DNA of 64,000 bases from Aphelocoma coerulescens. Lineage: Eukaryota > Chordata > Aves > Passeriformes > Corvidae. Of this stretch, positions 1-14,300 are shown in pieces. A model generated the notes under the pieces. That model did not search any database and was not told where the DNA came from. It saw only the letters and a program-made list of their open reading frames with translations. Where the stretch lies: positions 30,017,001 through 30,081,000 of the forward strand of contig NC_091013.1 in the NCBI RefSeq assembly GCF_041296385.1, read 5' to 3'. A program made the position numbers and the translations under genes. Position 1 is the first letter of the stretch. Each line of letters begins with the position of its first letter.

Positions 1-3000
1 GGCCATTTGAATCTATGGCTGTCTTGTTGACTTGAGAGTTATTAGTAGCAATTTGTGAAGAATCAGAAATTAATTTGTCTTTTGACACTGATGACTATAC
101 TTACAGTCCAAAATCTTTCCAAGTGAAAAGTTGTCTTTAAAAAGACTTGGTGTTAGCAAGAGGTTTTTTTTCCTCACCAAGAGGAATGTTCACAAAATTT
201 AGATCAGAGTAAAACTAAAAATTTATTTTTCCCTTTTTTCACCAAAATTAATTAAATGTATACTCAGTTTGCTGCATAATATAGTTTGCCCAGGTTTTAT
301 AGCGCTTATCAATCCCTGTGGCAGTTCTGAGCACCTTTGCTCAAAACTTATATAATAATGTTTTTCCCCAAATCTAATTTGTCCTGAATCAGGAAACATA
401 GTTAAAATACAATTTAAAAGTTTCCACTAATTACATCAAAATTAAAGTTTCCTTTTACTCCAGTCTAATTAAAATTAATTGAAAGCACATGCTTTAAACC
501 AGTTTGCCATACTGTCAATGTGATCAGTTTGTCTTATTGTAGATAAAACCATACCTGCTTGCTAAAAGTACACACGTTCTGGCTTCTTCTCTTGTCCTTG
601 AATATTAATAGACTACCCAGAAGGCAGGTGAGAACAGCTTTCTCAGTCAGTGCTTTGGCTTTTGGTGAAAATTACTTTCAGGAAATAAAACAGTAGTCAT
701 ACTATGCAGACACCTCAGCCAGGTCATGTAATGAAGCTGAAATGGTCTTTCAAGGGACTCTTCCTTCAGTGTCTTGAGAGATACATGACAAGTGTGATTT
801 AAGAAAGTGAGTTTGTAGGGAAAGGGGTGGCAGAGACAGACACATGAATGAGGAATGCACAGTGGAAATGTTTAGCTTGCACAGATAAACAACCAACATC
901 TAATGACTTCATAAATCACAAGGCAAAACTCCTTTCCTCATCTGGCACCAGGACTGCCAGGTAATGCCACAGGATTCTGATTGTACATAATAGATGCCTG
1001 CTTACTGAATGAAATGAGAGAGCTAAAAATAATAATCTGATAAATATTTCTACAGTATTCAGAAAAGCAAGGAGCTGCCTTCTTTTCCTGCACCTCCAGT
1101 CTTTTCCCTTCCCTTCTTTCAGTTGATAAGCATGGCTTTCCAGGTGAGATACAGACACAAGTCTGCATACACACACAAAAATACACACATTCACCCATGC
1201 ATGCACACAAGTTTTAACTTGATATTTGTTTTAAAGTCTGCTATGCAAAGTCTGGTGGACTAATAACATGCATCTTCAGGACAAACACACACTTACAGTG
1301 TGTTTTGGAGGCATCACTTCGACTCAGAAACAATCCCACCTTTCCCAGCTTCAAACAAACATAGTAACTAGAAAAAAAAGGTGGTTTAAAAATCAAAAGA
1401 CAGAATTTCCTGCCACTGCAAGATACACAGGGTATGTAGGTAAAACAAAAAATATCAGCTTCTCTTATGTCCCTTTATTTCTGTTTTGTTCCCTTTTGTA
1501 AAAATGGATTCCTTTATTAAGAGTTACTCACTTTGCACTTCTTGCAACCAGCAGTGTGTAGAATCAGCCCACTAATGCTCTCCACCTCTACTGTCACTTT
1601 TGCTTAAGGCTATCAGAGAGTGCTACTACAATATATAATCCCCACAATGCTAGTTTGAGTATGAGCCACTTTTTTTGCAAGTAAAATCACAACCACTTTT
1701 TGGCAGCAGTGCAAATATCATTAAACCTCTTGCTTTCCCTTCTCCCTTTCCAAGGTTCTATGCATCTTTGTTCCGACCTCTACGTCTTGCACAAACATTG
1801 GTGAGCTATGTGGTAGACGGTATCAGAGAACTAATTATGCTGAAAAAAATACCTTTCTTTGGGGGCAAAGGGACATGTGTTTCAGCCAAGTCAGTCCCCA
1901 GCTGAGTTTCACCATGCATGTTTGTGCCAGGACAGCACCAGGGCAGAAACAATTTGCCGACAGAGCAAAAGGGCAGTACTGTGCCTGCTAAAGTTATCAC
2001 TGCCTTTGCATATCTACCTATAATCTAAAAAGAATAATTTACACATAGGGTTCTGCCTCTTCTTGGATCAGGGTCAAAATAATAATAAAAAGATCTTTAG
2101 TTACCCACTCAAGGTCACAGAGAAAGTCAGCAGAAGCAGGAGATGGTCCCAAAGTTTGTTTACTGGGTCTGTATCATCCTGATAGAGAAACACTATTTAA
2201 AATAGCTCTTAAAAAGTTTTAGCAACTAGCTTCTCAGGATATGTAATTGCACATTAGTGTGGCATTTTAATCACTTCTGAAAGTACTGTCTGGAATTGTA
2301 AAGTTATTTGAAGACAAAGCAATCTCCAACATGCACAGTTTAAAAGGGACTAATGCTAGAAGTCTGTGCTGCTGATGAGTACATTAGCCAGGCCTTTTTC
2401 CCCCTCCTCCCCTAAACTGCATGCCAAACGATGTATGATCCACTTTCGGAGCCAGGTCACCTTTAAGAGCATAGTGACATGCCACAGAATTATTCGCCAG
2501 TCCTCACTAGAGATGTCTGCAAGTGCAAAGCCTGTGACAAAGGACTGAAATGACAGCACTTTGACTCACTTCTACATTGTGTTTGTTTAGGAAGGTCCTA
2601 GAAATTGTATTTCACCAACCACATTCGCTATCAACACACAATTATCTGGCTTAATCATGTGGAACAGTGGCAAATTCACCTGGGGCTTAGGAACTAATGA
2701 CATTCTCGTCTGAGCTGCTTTAGTGAAATGGCCTAGCACCTGAAGCAGGAACAGCAAGATTGCTCAAGAAAATTTGGTTTTCTTTTTTCATTTCACAGCA
2801 TAGGGGCTCTGCTCAAATCAACAAACGCTCCTGATTAAATAGCTGTGGTAGTTGACTTATTTGCACTTGTGTGTATGGTTCTGAATGTACATTGAGAATC
2901 CCTAACCTTTACAGGAAAAGAATTGTCTGTGACTTGTTTTTAATATGTTGTATTTTGACATAGAAAATAGTAAAATAATTTTGCATTTTATAATTTTGGT

Positions 3001-6000
3001 ATGATGAGATCTGTAAGTGTGGGTAACTCCAAATATTCCAAAACCAGCACGGGGCAACTGCAAAAAAACTCTACCTTTTCTCACACTGAATGTATTTGTA
3101 TCTATTTTTGTCTGCAGCCTGGGCAGGGCCATTTAAATTCTGCTTGCTCAACAGAAACTCAGACTCTTATGTTGGTCTCCCCCCTAGTACACAGGAGATA
3201 AGTTGTGTTGCTGCTAACTATGCCACTTAATCTCAAAAGTTTAGAGGTGGGCAAAGATGAAAAATTGAACGTTCAGGCTCCTGAATGCTTCAAAAAAAGG
3301 GATAGGGAGGCTTTGGGACCACCCATATCCTTCTCTTTTGGCCAAAGGAAAGAAACTAGCCCTATTTCCATGAATAAAGTATTTTTAAAAACATTCAGAA
3401 TGATATAATAGGTAATATCTTCATGCACAACTTTTATATTCACCTTTGGCATTTCATGTTCAAGGACTCCAGAACAAAATACCCACAGTTCTTCACCGAA
3501 AACTCCAAAGCAAGGCAGACCAGTGTTGGGCTTGGTGTGACCACTTTGCCTGTTATGAAAATTAATTAGCATTAACTACGATATGGATATCAGTTCAGAC
3601 TGGTACACAGATGAAATTGAGTTTATATGGATAAGCTGCAAAGCCACCCACTCAAAGTTGTTTCTGCTTTTGACTACTACTAATACTCTATCCTACTAAT
3701 GCAGCATCAGCACAAAGTTGGATTTGTGTCAGAAGACCCCCCCCACCAGCCTCTATTCTGTGATTACTCCCACATCAGCAAGAGAAGCACTCATATAAGG
3801 TTGTGCATAAAGCAATTTTTGCTAAGCCAGCCTATGCAGCCCACATTTTGGAATCCCAATGCCCGACCACTGGTTGCCTGGCTCATTGTAACAAAGCTCT
3901 GGCAGCAAAATCTTTGGCAATTTCTGTAGGAGTTGATGATTCAGGATCCTCTTAGTAAGGGGCACTGTTGCAGATAGTCCTGTTAGGTTATGTGAAAATA
4001 TGCATTTCTGCCTTGTCAGTCAGTGCCTCAGCATAGTCAGGCATAAATCTGTCCAAAGGGGTCACTGAAAGATTGAAAATCAAGTCCAGTTCTGTAAATA
4101 CAAGGATAGAAAACATCCACAGTTTCAGAAGCCCATGAGAAAGATACTCCATATGGTCACAAATGAAGAGATTTTGGTTTGATGTTGATCTCCAGAGGAA
4201 GTGTTTGCTGACATGCCATGTCATTTAACTGGAAAGAGCTGAAGATATGCAGCAGATGGACTGAAGTGGAAAAGAGTAGAGGGGCAAAGTTATTCAGATT
4301 AGCTCTAATGTAATGTTCAAGCATCTCAGGAGGAGCCTAGAATATCCTTCTGCTTCCTGAACCATCTCAGCAAAAATCTACGTAAAACAAGGATAATTTT
4401 GGAGGCTATGAGAGAAAGCAGTTCTTCGTAGCAAGCCTTCTGTGCTGCAAGATGCTGAGGCTTACCTGTTCATTACAGGACAGTCACAAGCATAAGCTGT
4501 CACCAGTACCACCTTTGAAGCCCTCAGCATATTGCACTGACCCTGGAATTTCTCAATCATCCAAAGGCTCAATTTCTAACATATACCTCTACACCACTAC
4601 TATTGATCTAATGAGGAGCTTGGGGTTTCTAGGACCCCAGAAGATATTCCACCTATTTCCTTAGCAAGCACTGGGCTTGGCACTCTCAGCAACCACACGA
4701 CAGCCTGCCCTTGGTGTCTACAGCAAGCTTTGCGTGACTGCAGCAATTATTTCCCCTTGGTGTCTCACTCTGTCATAATTGTAGTTTTTTTAGCACTCCA
4801 GATCATGGTGCTTTCTAAATCTTAGCTCACCACCAGTATGAATCAGTATAGCTAGACTGAAGTCAACAGTTACAGCAAGTAATATTGAGGGAGAATTCAG
4901 ACAGCAAATCCAACTTGCTGAAATGAAGTTCTTTATCAATATATCTGTGTCACTGCTTCTGTAAGACCCCTATGTGCTCTAAGGCCATGCTTTAACACTG
5001 GAATATCTAACATCTCAGGGGAAAGATCACAGTTACCAAACTGGCTGTATTTCAGTGACAGATAGGGGGATAAATGCAGTCAGCACGGATTTGTATGGCT
5101 TTTGTGACAGGAGTGCATTGCCACCAAGAGCAGTTTAGTCAGTGAGTCCAACAGTTGGAGGACACAATAAATTCACTGTATGCCAGCAAAGAATGTCACT
5201 GATAATGGGGAAAACTTGCTTCCAATGGTCTTACCCTATGGTCATTTTGGATATTTTGCTGCTAAGGCTGTAGTACTGGTTAAATGACAGAGAAGAAAAT
5301 GTGAGACCAGGTGAATTAATGCAGATATGTATGTGAATCCTATCATTAAAGCATTTCATTCTAGTTCCTATGCAGAAGTTACCATACATACAGTCACTTA
5401 TCACTAATACTTGGTTTCACCAGGCATATCTAAATCAGGAAATAATATGGTAATTTTCACAGTCACCAAGTGGAAAATATTTATGGTGCAGTAGTTTAAT
5501 ATATCTGTATTTTATATTTCTAAGATTGTACCTGATGACATAATAAGAGTTTGAGTTTAAATAACAGCTGGATGATTTCAGAAAGAAAAAAGTCTGCACT
5601 GGTAGAAAGCTTACTCCTTTATAAAAAATCTTTTCCACGTTCATCAGGATTGCCAGCCTGGGGCAAAATTAATTAAAGTCAATGGAGAAAAAAATTGAAT
5701 ACTTAAAAGTGCTATTTGGGGCTCATAGAGCTTGAATGACTCAAAATATGAAATATTCAATTACTAATAATTGTGGGGTTTTGTTTGGTGAGCATTTTGT
5801 CACTCACTCCACACTTCACATCCTCCTCCTTTCTTTCTCTTCTAGACAGAAGGGTTAAAAGAGAAGAAAATTAGCAGCTCAAGTTCCAGTTCCCAGAGTG
5901 AAGAGGTACCCAGATTTCACCAGCTCTTTGCTTTTCATCATCCTGGTCCCTCCCTTTGATTCAGACCTTGTGCTTGCTGCTTTCTTGCTGGCTCCTTTCC

Positions 6001-7379
6001 TCTTTCCCTGAAACATGTTCTCTCTCCTCTCAGTCTTTTTTTCACTTTTTCTGGGTGTGATCGTGATTCATGAAGTGATGATCTGACTTTGAACATGTCC
6101 TCACGTTAGCAGCTCCCTGGCTTAGGTGCCAGGGTGGGCTTGAATTTCTTGCTGATTTGAACACACCATTTAATAAACTCAAATGTTTTAAATAGAGATT
6201 TGAAGGAAATAATACCAGGAGATATTTTTCAACAGAAGCTCAACAGGGCTTGTAAAGAGAAATCTGTTGGACAAAGGCAATGAAACTTGAAATGGTTTTG
6301 TTTACTGGACTGCAGTATTAGAGGAGGTGAGCTCAAATTTAAATGTATCCCTGTCCAAAGGGGCATCTGATTCCAAATATTTACTTTTATATCTTGGGAG
6401 ACAGAATTCATTGGGATTGATGATTCAGTAAAAGAAAAATACTGTGCAAGAGGTCAAGCAATTTTCTCAACTCTGAAATTAAAACCAAATCAAACCAATA
6501 TTTAGATATATGTATTAAAATAGGACATGAAAGAACCAAAGTCAGGCTCGCAGGCCAACATTAAATGTTTCCTAATTTCAAATATTCTCCAAGAACTATG
6601 AAAAAAAGGACAGCTTGGGCTCAGTTATGAGATATTCAACAATTCTAGAATTACTGGAAGAAACAAGAGGAAGGTTCATTAAGTGACTGATGAGGACAGG
6701 CTATTTGAGTGAAATTTTTAAAATTATTTTACTGTCTTACAATAAAAGAAAATCCTAACCTGGAGAAATGGCAAATTAATTAACATATTCTCCAGTACTT
6801 AGTGACACCTCAGTGGAAGGAAACTCTTTAAATGTGAAACCCTTGACATTGCCAGAATAGAAAAATAAAGTACATGTCTCTCAGTGGGTACCAGGGACCT
6901 ATATTATGTCCTACTGTTGGTTACAGAATTTTCAATATTTTCTTATCCTTTTTCACTCATATGAACTGCAGCTTATAGCAGTGGTAATCATTTCCTGTGT
7001 TTGAAAAAGAGATGAAAGCATTCATGGATGAAAGCAAGTTGGATTTAATCTCCTTCTCTCTCATCCAGTGCACTGTACTGATCATTTTCCAAAAAAACAA
7101 GACTTAAGCTCATTTTTGTCATGACAAAACTAGTTTCATAATAATCAGATGGCAATTCCTAGTGTACACAATTCTAATATAATTACCAGGAGGAAATGTA
7201 GAGGGAGTTGCAGGTTTGAGATAAAGAAAAGCCTGTGAATTTTGTATTAATGTCTCAGACTCTCTTATTTGTGCAAGTAATCAATCTTTCGGGGAGTAGA
7301 ATAGTAATTCTTTGTGAAAAAATGACAAGAGTCTGAGGAAGAAAGAAGATAATCTGAGTTTCATTCTGTACACAGCAGG
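1..7379. other. Intergenic, downstream side of TMEM182; no gene
   Basis: AT-rich sequence on both strands with only short chance frames (under 100 codons) and no splice-consistent exon series. It holds a weak MIR-like segment near 2090 and a short CA-rich patch near 1150-1210. Confidence 0.65.
2085..2170 (-). repeat. Possible MIR-type SINE core remnant
   Basis: The segment CACTCAAGGTCACAGAGAAA, followed by a GTCAGCAGAAGCAGGAGA stretch, resembles the conserved core of MIR-family SINEs (CAAGGTCACACAG...AGTGGCAGAG). MIR remnants are known in sauropsids. The match is short and by eye; orientation is tentative. Confidence 0.3.
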
Positions 7380-7720
7380 TCAGCTGTGATTGACAAAGCT
7401 CATCACAAAACTATAGCTCCCGGAATAATCCCAATAGCAGAGTTTCATTTGCAGCCGAAGCAGTGTTAATGACATGTTTAACAGCTGCTTGTTGAAGTTT
7501 GGAATCTGCATTAACCTGCAGAGCAGTGAACAGAGAAATGAGGGGAAGTATTGAAATCAAGCCCTCATTATGCCGACAGCCCAGGGTAAGGGGTAGCAAG
7601 GGGTTCGTGGAGCGGGAGGGCGGAGAGGCAGGTTCGGACGGCTGGGTTGCAGATGGGGAGAGTGGAGGAGATGACAGCATCCGATCAGCAACACAAAAGG
7701 CTGCACAAGGGAACTGATGG
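7380..7720. promoter_or_regulatory. Candidate conserved non-coding element
   Basis: A well-mixed block with E-boxes (AACAGCTGCTTG), a Sox-like GTGATTGACAAAG and a TTAATGACATGTTTAACAG stretch, giving way to a CpG-bearing segment at 7570-7640. Complexity exceeds the surrounding AT-rich DNA. Long frames on both strands (131 codons minus, 72 plus) look unrelated to any family. Regulatory role is inference. Confidence 0.27.
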
Positions 7721-8374
7721 GCTTGACTCAAGACACCGAGGAAGGGGAGATTAGACAGCTGGAATGAACAAAAAGGGAGAGGTGGAAAACGAAGGACTGG
7801 CAGCATGGCTTGTGAAGAGGAGAATCAACGGCACCGTTCCTTGCAGGTTATCATACTCTTCAGCCAGCCTGTTCTCCAGTCTGTAGCTTTTCTCTTTTAT
7901 CAAAGGCCTTTGTCTACCCTATAAAGGGGACCAATTTCAGAGCATCCAGTCTCCTGCTGATATTACTTTTAAGATCAAATGCTATTCCCTAATGAAGAGA
8001 CAAAGCCAAGACACTGAGTGCCTTTCCATGCCACACTGATATCCAGCAATCAGAAATTTAGAAATTCTGGTCTGACTCCAATCCTCCTACACCACTGCAC
8101 GTTAGGAGCCTGAGTGTGCTTGAGCTGCCCATAGACTGTAGTGTTCTACACCAACTCCCTCTTTCATACTGCTAATACTAGCATCAGTGTCAGAAAAGCA
8201 AAGAGAAAATGTCTGAAACATATGCGCATGCTTCAAAATGTTGGCAGTGCCAGCAGGCAATATTTGATGGACAGTTAATACAGACATATATACAGTACCT
8301 TCATAGGTTAAACAAAATGGCTCATTGTTATTCCTAGTACTGGATCAGCTATGGGTTTCCATTAAAAGTCATTT

Positions 8375-8534
8375 GAAGGCCATCCCTCACACCAATTATA
8401 CTGACTTTTCTTGTTTGAAAGGCTTCTTAGTGTTTTTCATTGGACTGGGTTCCTGAAGGCCATCCCTCACACCAATTATACTGACTTTTCTTGCCTGAAA
8501 GACTTCTTAGTGGTTTTCACTGGATTGGGTTCCT
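8375..8534. repeat. Tandem duplication, 2 x 80 bp, diverged
   Basis: Two adjacent 80-bp units, both starting GAAGGCCATCCCTCACACCA and ending GGGTTCCT, differ by about six substitutions and no indel. The divergence means an older event than the 60-bp duplication in TMEM182 intron 4. Confidence 0.93.
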
Positions 8535-11335
8535 CTCTGCTGCTCCCTGATATGGATGGCACACATTTGATCCTTTTGAAAATCATTTGATTTAGACCAT
8601 AAATTGTCGAGGGAGGGCACTGAACTTTCACTTAAGTCCCAGATTGTCCCAGGCTTCTGAGCATGCAAATTCAAGCACATTACAGCTTGAACTGGGGAGC
8701 TTCTTAAGGACCTGGCTTAATGTCTTTCAAAAGACAGGCGCTTGAAAACATAGGCACATTTTTGGTTAAGTCTAGCTAGGCTACACTTGGTAGATCCCTC
8801 ACCGTACCTCTGATCTGCTACTATAGGGACCCTTACTACTAACCCAAGTGACCAATCCTGGGAACCTGGAAAAGATTTTTGTCTTTCAGAATATTTGTTA
8901 TTCAAAGCCAAGACATCCCAAGGATAAGCACTGGCCATGAAAAGCAAAACCAAATTTTGGAGGTGTGCAAGTCTGACACAAGTTTAGAGGTCACACTAGT
9001 GGTAAGATCTATCATTCAAACTGCCTACAATTTTCTTATCATTCCTGCATCTCCAGTGTTTTATTTGCTACCTCTTTTTTATTTTTATTTCAAATGTCTT
9101 TGTCTCTAGTGAGGGTCAAAATCTCTGCTCTGGAACAACATTGTCTGGGAAGTAAGCCAAAAAACAGTTGATGCTCTCTGAAAACAACAGGAGAAAGCTG
9201 AACGACATTGAACTGGCATGGTCCAGAGGCCAGAGCAGGAGTCAGGGACCTGTGTTATATAAATACCTTCACAGTGATTTACCATAGGACCAATGGCAAT
9301 ATTTCTTGACATTCTTAGTCAGAAGAGGTTTTGTTTACAGAAAAATCAAAATTAGGCTAAGTATTGACTATTCCTGTGGTCATTTTCTCTTGCCTGCTTG
9401 GTTTCATGCGGTGAGCATATTTGAGACCATTTCAGCAGGGAGTCTTTTCACAAGCATTTTTGCAGAATGACTTCTAAAATCTTAAGGCACATAGCAACTC
9501 AAAAGCTGCATTAGGACAAAGCTGGAGATAGATAGATACATAAGCAAGGTAGAAATAATATACGTCATCTCTGCCAGTTAAAATTTTCCACGACCTCAGA
9601 AATTATATGTGGTTTATCATCCTAGCCTCTTGCCCAGAATGATCTTCATATCCTGTGAAAAATTTCACTTACATTCTCAGCTGTCCTGTGGACTCAGGCA
9701 TTAAAAATCAGACAAACTTTGGTAACATTTTCTTATGTTTAAACAACCTTTTTCTGACACTGAATAATGTCGGATACTGCTCGTGGTTTTTTCCTTATGC
9801 ATACCTGCTAGCTATTGCATTATCAAAAGACTTAGATAGTATTGTTAATTTGTCCCCTAAAAAGTATGCAATGGATTTACACAGATCCTGATGGTTTTGA
9901 CAGTAAAATCTACTCCTGGGACAGTCTTCTTAATCTGTGTTCCCAAACAAACCTGAGGGCAAAGACTGAATGATAGTAAGCTGTTGAACATGAAAATAAA
10001 TAACAAACAAAAGGAAATGAGATATATCTATGGAACAATTTGGCAGTGTGTTTAAACACTTTTGTTGTGATTTTCAGAGATACTTTTTAAACAAAATGAC
10101 TCTGTTAGATAGATAGTTTTCTCAGAAAGGGCTTAGGAAGCCTTATTATTTTCAGCTCAGCCTTTAATTTTGCAGTAGCCAGGAACTTTATTACAGAGAA
10201 TATAAGGTCACGAGAAGGGTTAGGCTTTGAATATAAATACACAAAATTCACAGTCACTAGAACTAACAATTATTCAGTTGCTACTTCATTCTCTTTCACA
10301 ATATCAGAGCTCTATAACTTCTGTTTAATTTTAGCATAATTTATGAATTTTAATATTTTCTATATGATAATAATAACTGTTGGGGGCATTCCTAGCATTG
10401 TGTACTGCTTGCACTCTCTGTATCTGATTTTGCCAAGTGCTTTATCTTCTCCTGTTTGGCTTCTCTGCAATAAATACATTCTAGTATTACATTTCTAACA
10501 GTAAAAGCTCCATTTCACCTGCCCATGCAGAGGCTGGAAGGCAGAGATTTGCTGAAACTTGGAGGTGGAGCATGTAGGAGCCACAAAATATGAGAGTTTC
10601 CTTGGAGATAAATATTTCCCACTGTAAGCAGTACAACTTTGTTTGAGGATTCCCTTTGAGAAACAATGCTGCTGTTGCCATCTGCAATGACCATGACTTT
10701 ATACCAGGTCTACTTATTAATGTTCTCCATTAACATTATCCAGCTTTGCAAGTGCTTTAGAGAGACAATAGAGTGCTTTAGCATCACAGTAACTGAAGCA
10801 AAGAGAGTTGAAGGGACTTACCTGAAATCCCTTATCAGACCAGAGGGACACTCTTTCCCATTCCTCCTGTCACACAGCTTCCCTATGCACAGTATTTTGC
10901 AACCTGACAGTTGAACTAGCAAGTCTTTCAGCTTTGTCAAGGTAAATTGTCAGCAGTATTACAGGAAATTGGGATAAACATGTGGAAATTATGAAGATAC
11001 TGAAATGTCCACAAAGTCAGCAGCTGGACTTAGATATATGTAGAATAAATACATATTTTTGTTGATTTTACTGACCAACGAGCACCCTTACCAAAAACCC
11101 CTTTGACATTAATCTGTGACTGTGTTTATGCTTCATCATGAAGAAGTGCCTCCACAGGCAGCGGGATCAACACTTTGCACAAGAAGGAATTGTCAAAACA
11201 GGGATTTCCCTGTAGGAAAATGGGAGTATGCACAAATAGAGAATGCACTGATTTTCATTCTGTTTCAATGTAAAAATATTACAGCCATCCTGTGGCTTTT
11301 CTAAAGGTGTTTAATTTCAGATCAAGGAAAACAAT

Positions 11336-11380
11336 AATAGAATAAAGTAAAATAAAACAAAATAAAATTAAATTAAATTA
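11336..11380. repeat. AT-rich simple repeat (AAATA/AAATT type)
   Basis: Imperfect units of AAATA, AAACA and AAATT followed by a T run. Simple repeat with no associated element recognised. Confidence 0.85.
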
Positions 11381-14300
11381 TTTTTTTTTAAAAATAGGAA
11401 AAAAAGAGAAAAGAGACTCAGCTTTTGCCTAAATACATGTACATTACACACACACACACTAATTTGGTGTAAGGAAGCGAGAAGATTTTGACACCTTTTA
11501 TTGGGAGCATATGCTATATTTGCCGTTAGCATTTCAGGACCTTTTTTTACAGCCAGACAAGAATGGGATGGCAGAAACATAAATGAGAATCCAACTCCAT
11601 ACCTGTCTGAACAAATTTCTTGCACTAATGGGTTGAATTACAGGAGATGATCTTGTTGCCATATGTGCGTTTTGCTCCTCTTAACCATATGGCTTTACTG
11701 CTAAGCAAAATATTTCTAGATTTCTATTTTTTTCATCCTCAAGCTGGGACAAATGTCAGCTTTTTGAAATTTTTCCCACATTGAGAATCAGGGAAAAAAT
11801 TGTATTAAAGCAGTTAAAATATTTCCTTTACGTCTCAGACTTTCACAAAAGTTTACAGTAAATTACTCTAGCTCACTAAGCAATCAGTTATTTTCTTCTG
11901 GAAACAGTGATATTTTTAATACAGCTAAGTTCAGAACAGACTGATAATTTACCAGGTTTTTGAAAAGTTTGAATGAATCAGTATATTTAACAAATAAGTG
12001 CCATTTCAGTTGCAAACCTTTTCGAGCCATGTCAAATAAATATAATGCATGCTTTATGACTAAATTGAAGCCAATAAGCTTTTTAGTGCAGTAAGTTACT
12101 TAGGGAAATGTAAAAGTGGGAGAGGGAAGGTATACAGAGGTAGGTTTTGTATACTATCAGAGGTTTCAAATCAGGCATGGAACAGGACAAAGAAAGAAGC
12201 AAATAAAATGAGTAAATAAATAAGACATTTCAAAGCATAAAACAGAAGAAAATGAGCTTTGGTAAGGACTGTGATTTCACCTGTGGCTAAGAGAGAAATA
12301 TGAAGTCCATACTTAGTCACTAAGCTAGGTATGACATAAGCAAATTGCTGCCCTTATTTTGGATTTGAGTCATGAACCATATGGTCATAAGAGAGCATTA
12401 AAATGGGCCTGTGATTTCAACCCCATTACCAAATATAATACAACTAACTGAATACCTTGTTTGTCTCTTGGTTTAGCTTCAACCAAAAGTGTCAGCTTCA
12501 CAGATCCTTAGTCTACGCCGTGATTTGAACCAAACTGGTAAGGAAAGCCAGGGACAGATTTGCTTCAACAGCAGATTCATGATCTGGGAATAAAATTCTA
12601 ATGCACCAAATCCTTCACTAGCTTTGTAGAGAATGATAGAAGCAGTCAGAGCATCTCCCCTTTTTTACTTCCTAAATGGAGGGAGAAACAATGGAGAGCT
12701 AGATGGATGAGTGACAGCCTTCTTTTAGCATTTTCCCACCAATGTCCCTCTCTCATTACTATAAGAAAATATAAATGATCCTTCATCTTTCCCTTGATCA
12801 TAGACACAAAACAAAGATCAAGACCACTGATTAACTGAAGAGGATGGGGAAAAAAAATGCAGAAATTATGTCTACCACATTGCAAGGCAGAGATACTGGT
12901 TCTCTGCCACGGTTTGGGGCAGAATGCAGCAAGAACTCCTGCTCTCCAGTGGCCATGGCTAGTAAGCGTTTTCTCCAGCTACATGACCCAACACTGTGAA
13001 CAATTTTCCTGGTTTTCTATTCCAAGGCATGGTTATTCCATGTTAAGGAAGAAGACACCTGGGATGCTCACCTTGCCCAAGCTAAACAGGCAGAGAGGGC
13101 CTGCTCTGTTTTTTAACGTCTTCCCATCCTGATAAGCCCTTAGACAACTCACAAAGAGAGATCTTATTCTGCTTAAAAACGCAACATGGATCTAAAAGCA
13201 GATGCATTCTCTGTATTAGTGAGGGCAAATATATGGGCAATTATTGCTTATTTCATAATCATTTTAGGTTTTAAGAAATCAATTAATGCAAAGCTAATGC
13301 ATGTTTTCCCTGATGTTTTTAAAGGTCACCCACCCTTTTCTTTCAAAGATCAAAAGCATGAACTAATACCATAATAAATGTTCAAGCCTACAAAGTGTCC
13401 CTCCTCCGTGACATGGCTTAGGTGTTTGTTCCTTTCCTTGCTTTGATCTTTTCCCAGTTGTATGCAGGCACTCTAACCTTTAAGTCTGAATTGAACTTGC
13501 AAACTCCTAATGACTGATCAGGTTCAAAACTGAACAGAAGTAGTCTTTTCCGTTCATTGCTAGTAGGAATAGAGGAGTCTTTCGGACTTTACATTGTCAG
13601 CATGAAAGAAGTTGCCTATGAATATTTACCTCCAAATTAAAGAATTTTCTACAGCTTCTGCTAAAGCTATATTTTACCCAGTTTCATGATGATGCTGCTC
13701 TTAGAGAAAGCATAGTTTTTGTCAGGATCTGTCAGGAAAGAGAAATATTAAATGAATCCTTCAATGGCAACAGGAATTTACCCCTTTTATCTGCCTAACA
13801 TGGCAGTTAATATGCTCATGAGGCATTTTTTTAAAAAATACTTTTGTCCCCAAAACCATAATCTAAGAATTTAGGGAAGAAATTAAAAGACACTTCTGGA
13901 GGGTAGGAGCTGATGAAATTTGTCCACTACTACCTCTCCTGGATTTTGGAGCATTATAATCTCTAGTGAGGTTCTTGTGTCAGAGTCAGCTGCAATGGTG
14001 ACTATCACTAATGCACAGCTGGTCTCCTTCTACATCAATTGACTCACACTGACCATTTGCTCACTGCATTTCCAAACCAAAATTTATAGCAAATGGAAAA
14101 AAAACCAAAACATTAATATTGGATGGTTTTTGTAAAGAGTTGTATTTTCCTGTAGGGGTAGACTAAGACGTTTCATTCTTGCTTGGGATGAAAAACTGTT
14201 GAATGATGACAACCTGAGCATCAGTCTGGTCAAGTCATACCTTTAGTACATGCAAAAGCCTGTTACAAACATACCAGCACTTTCTCCTTGAATTTAGAAG

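Noticed and set aside
7411..7806. 131-codon minus-strand frame
   Set aside because: Pro/Ser-rich low-similarity translation with no domain or splice context; non-coding constraint or chance explains it better.
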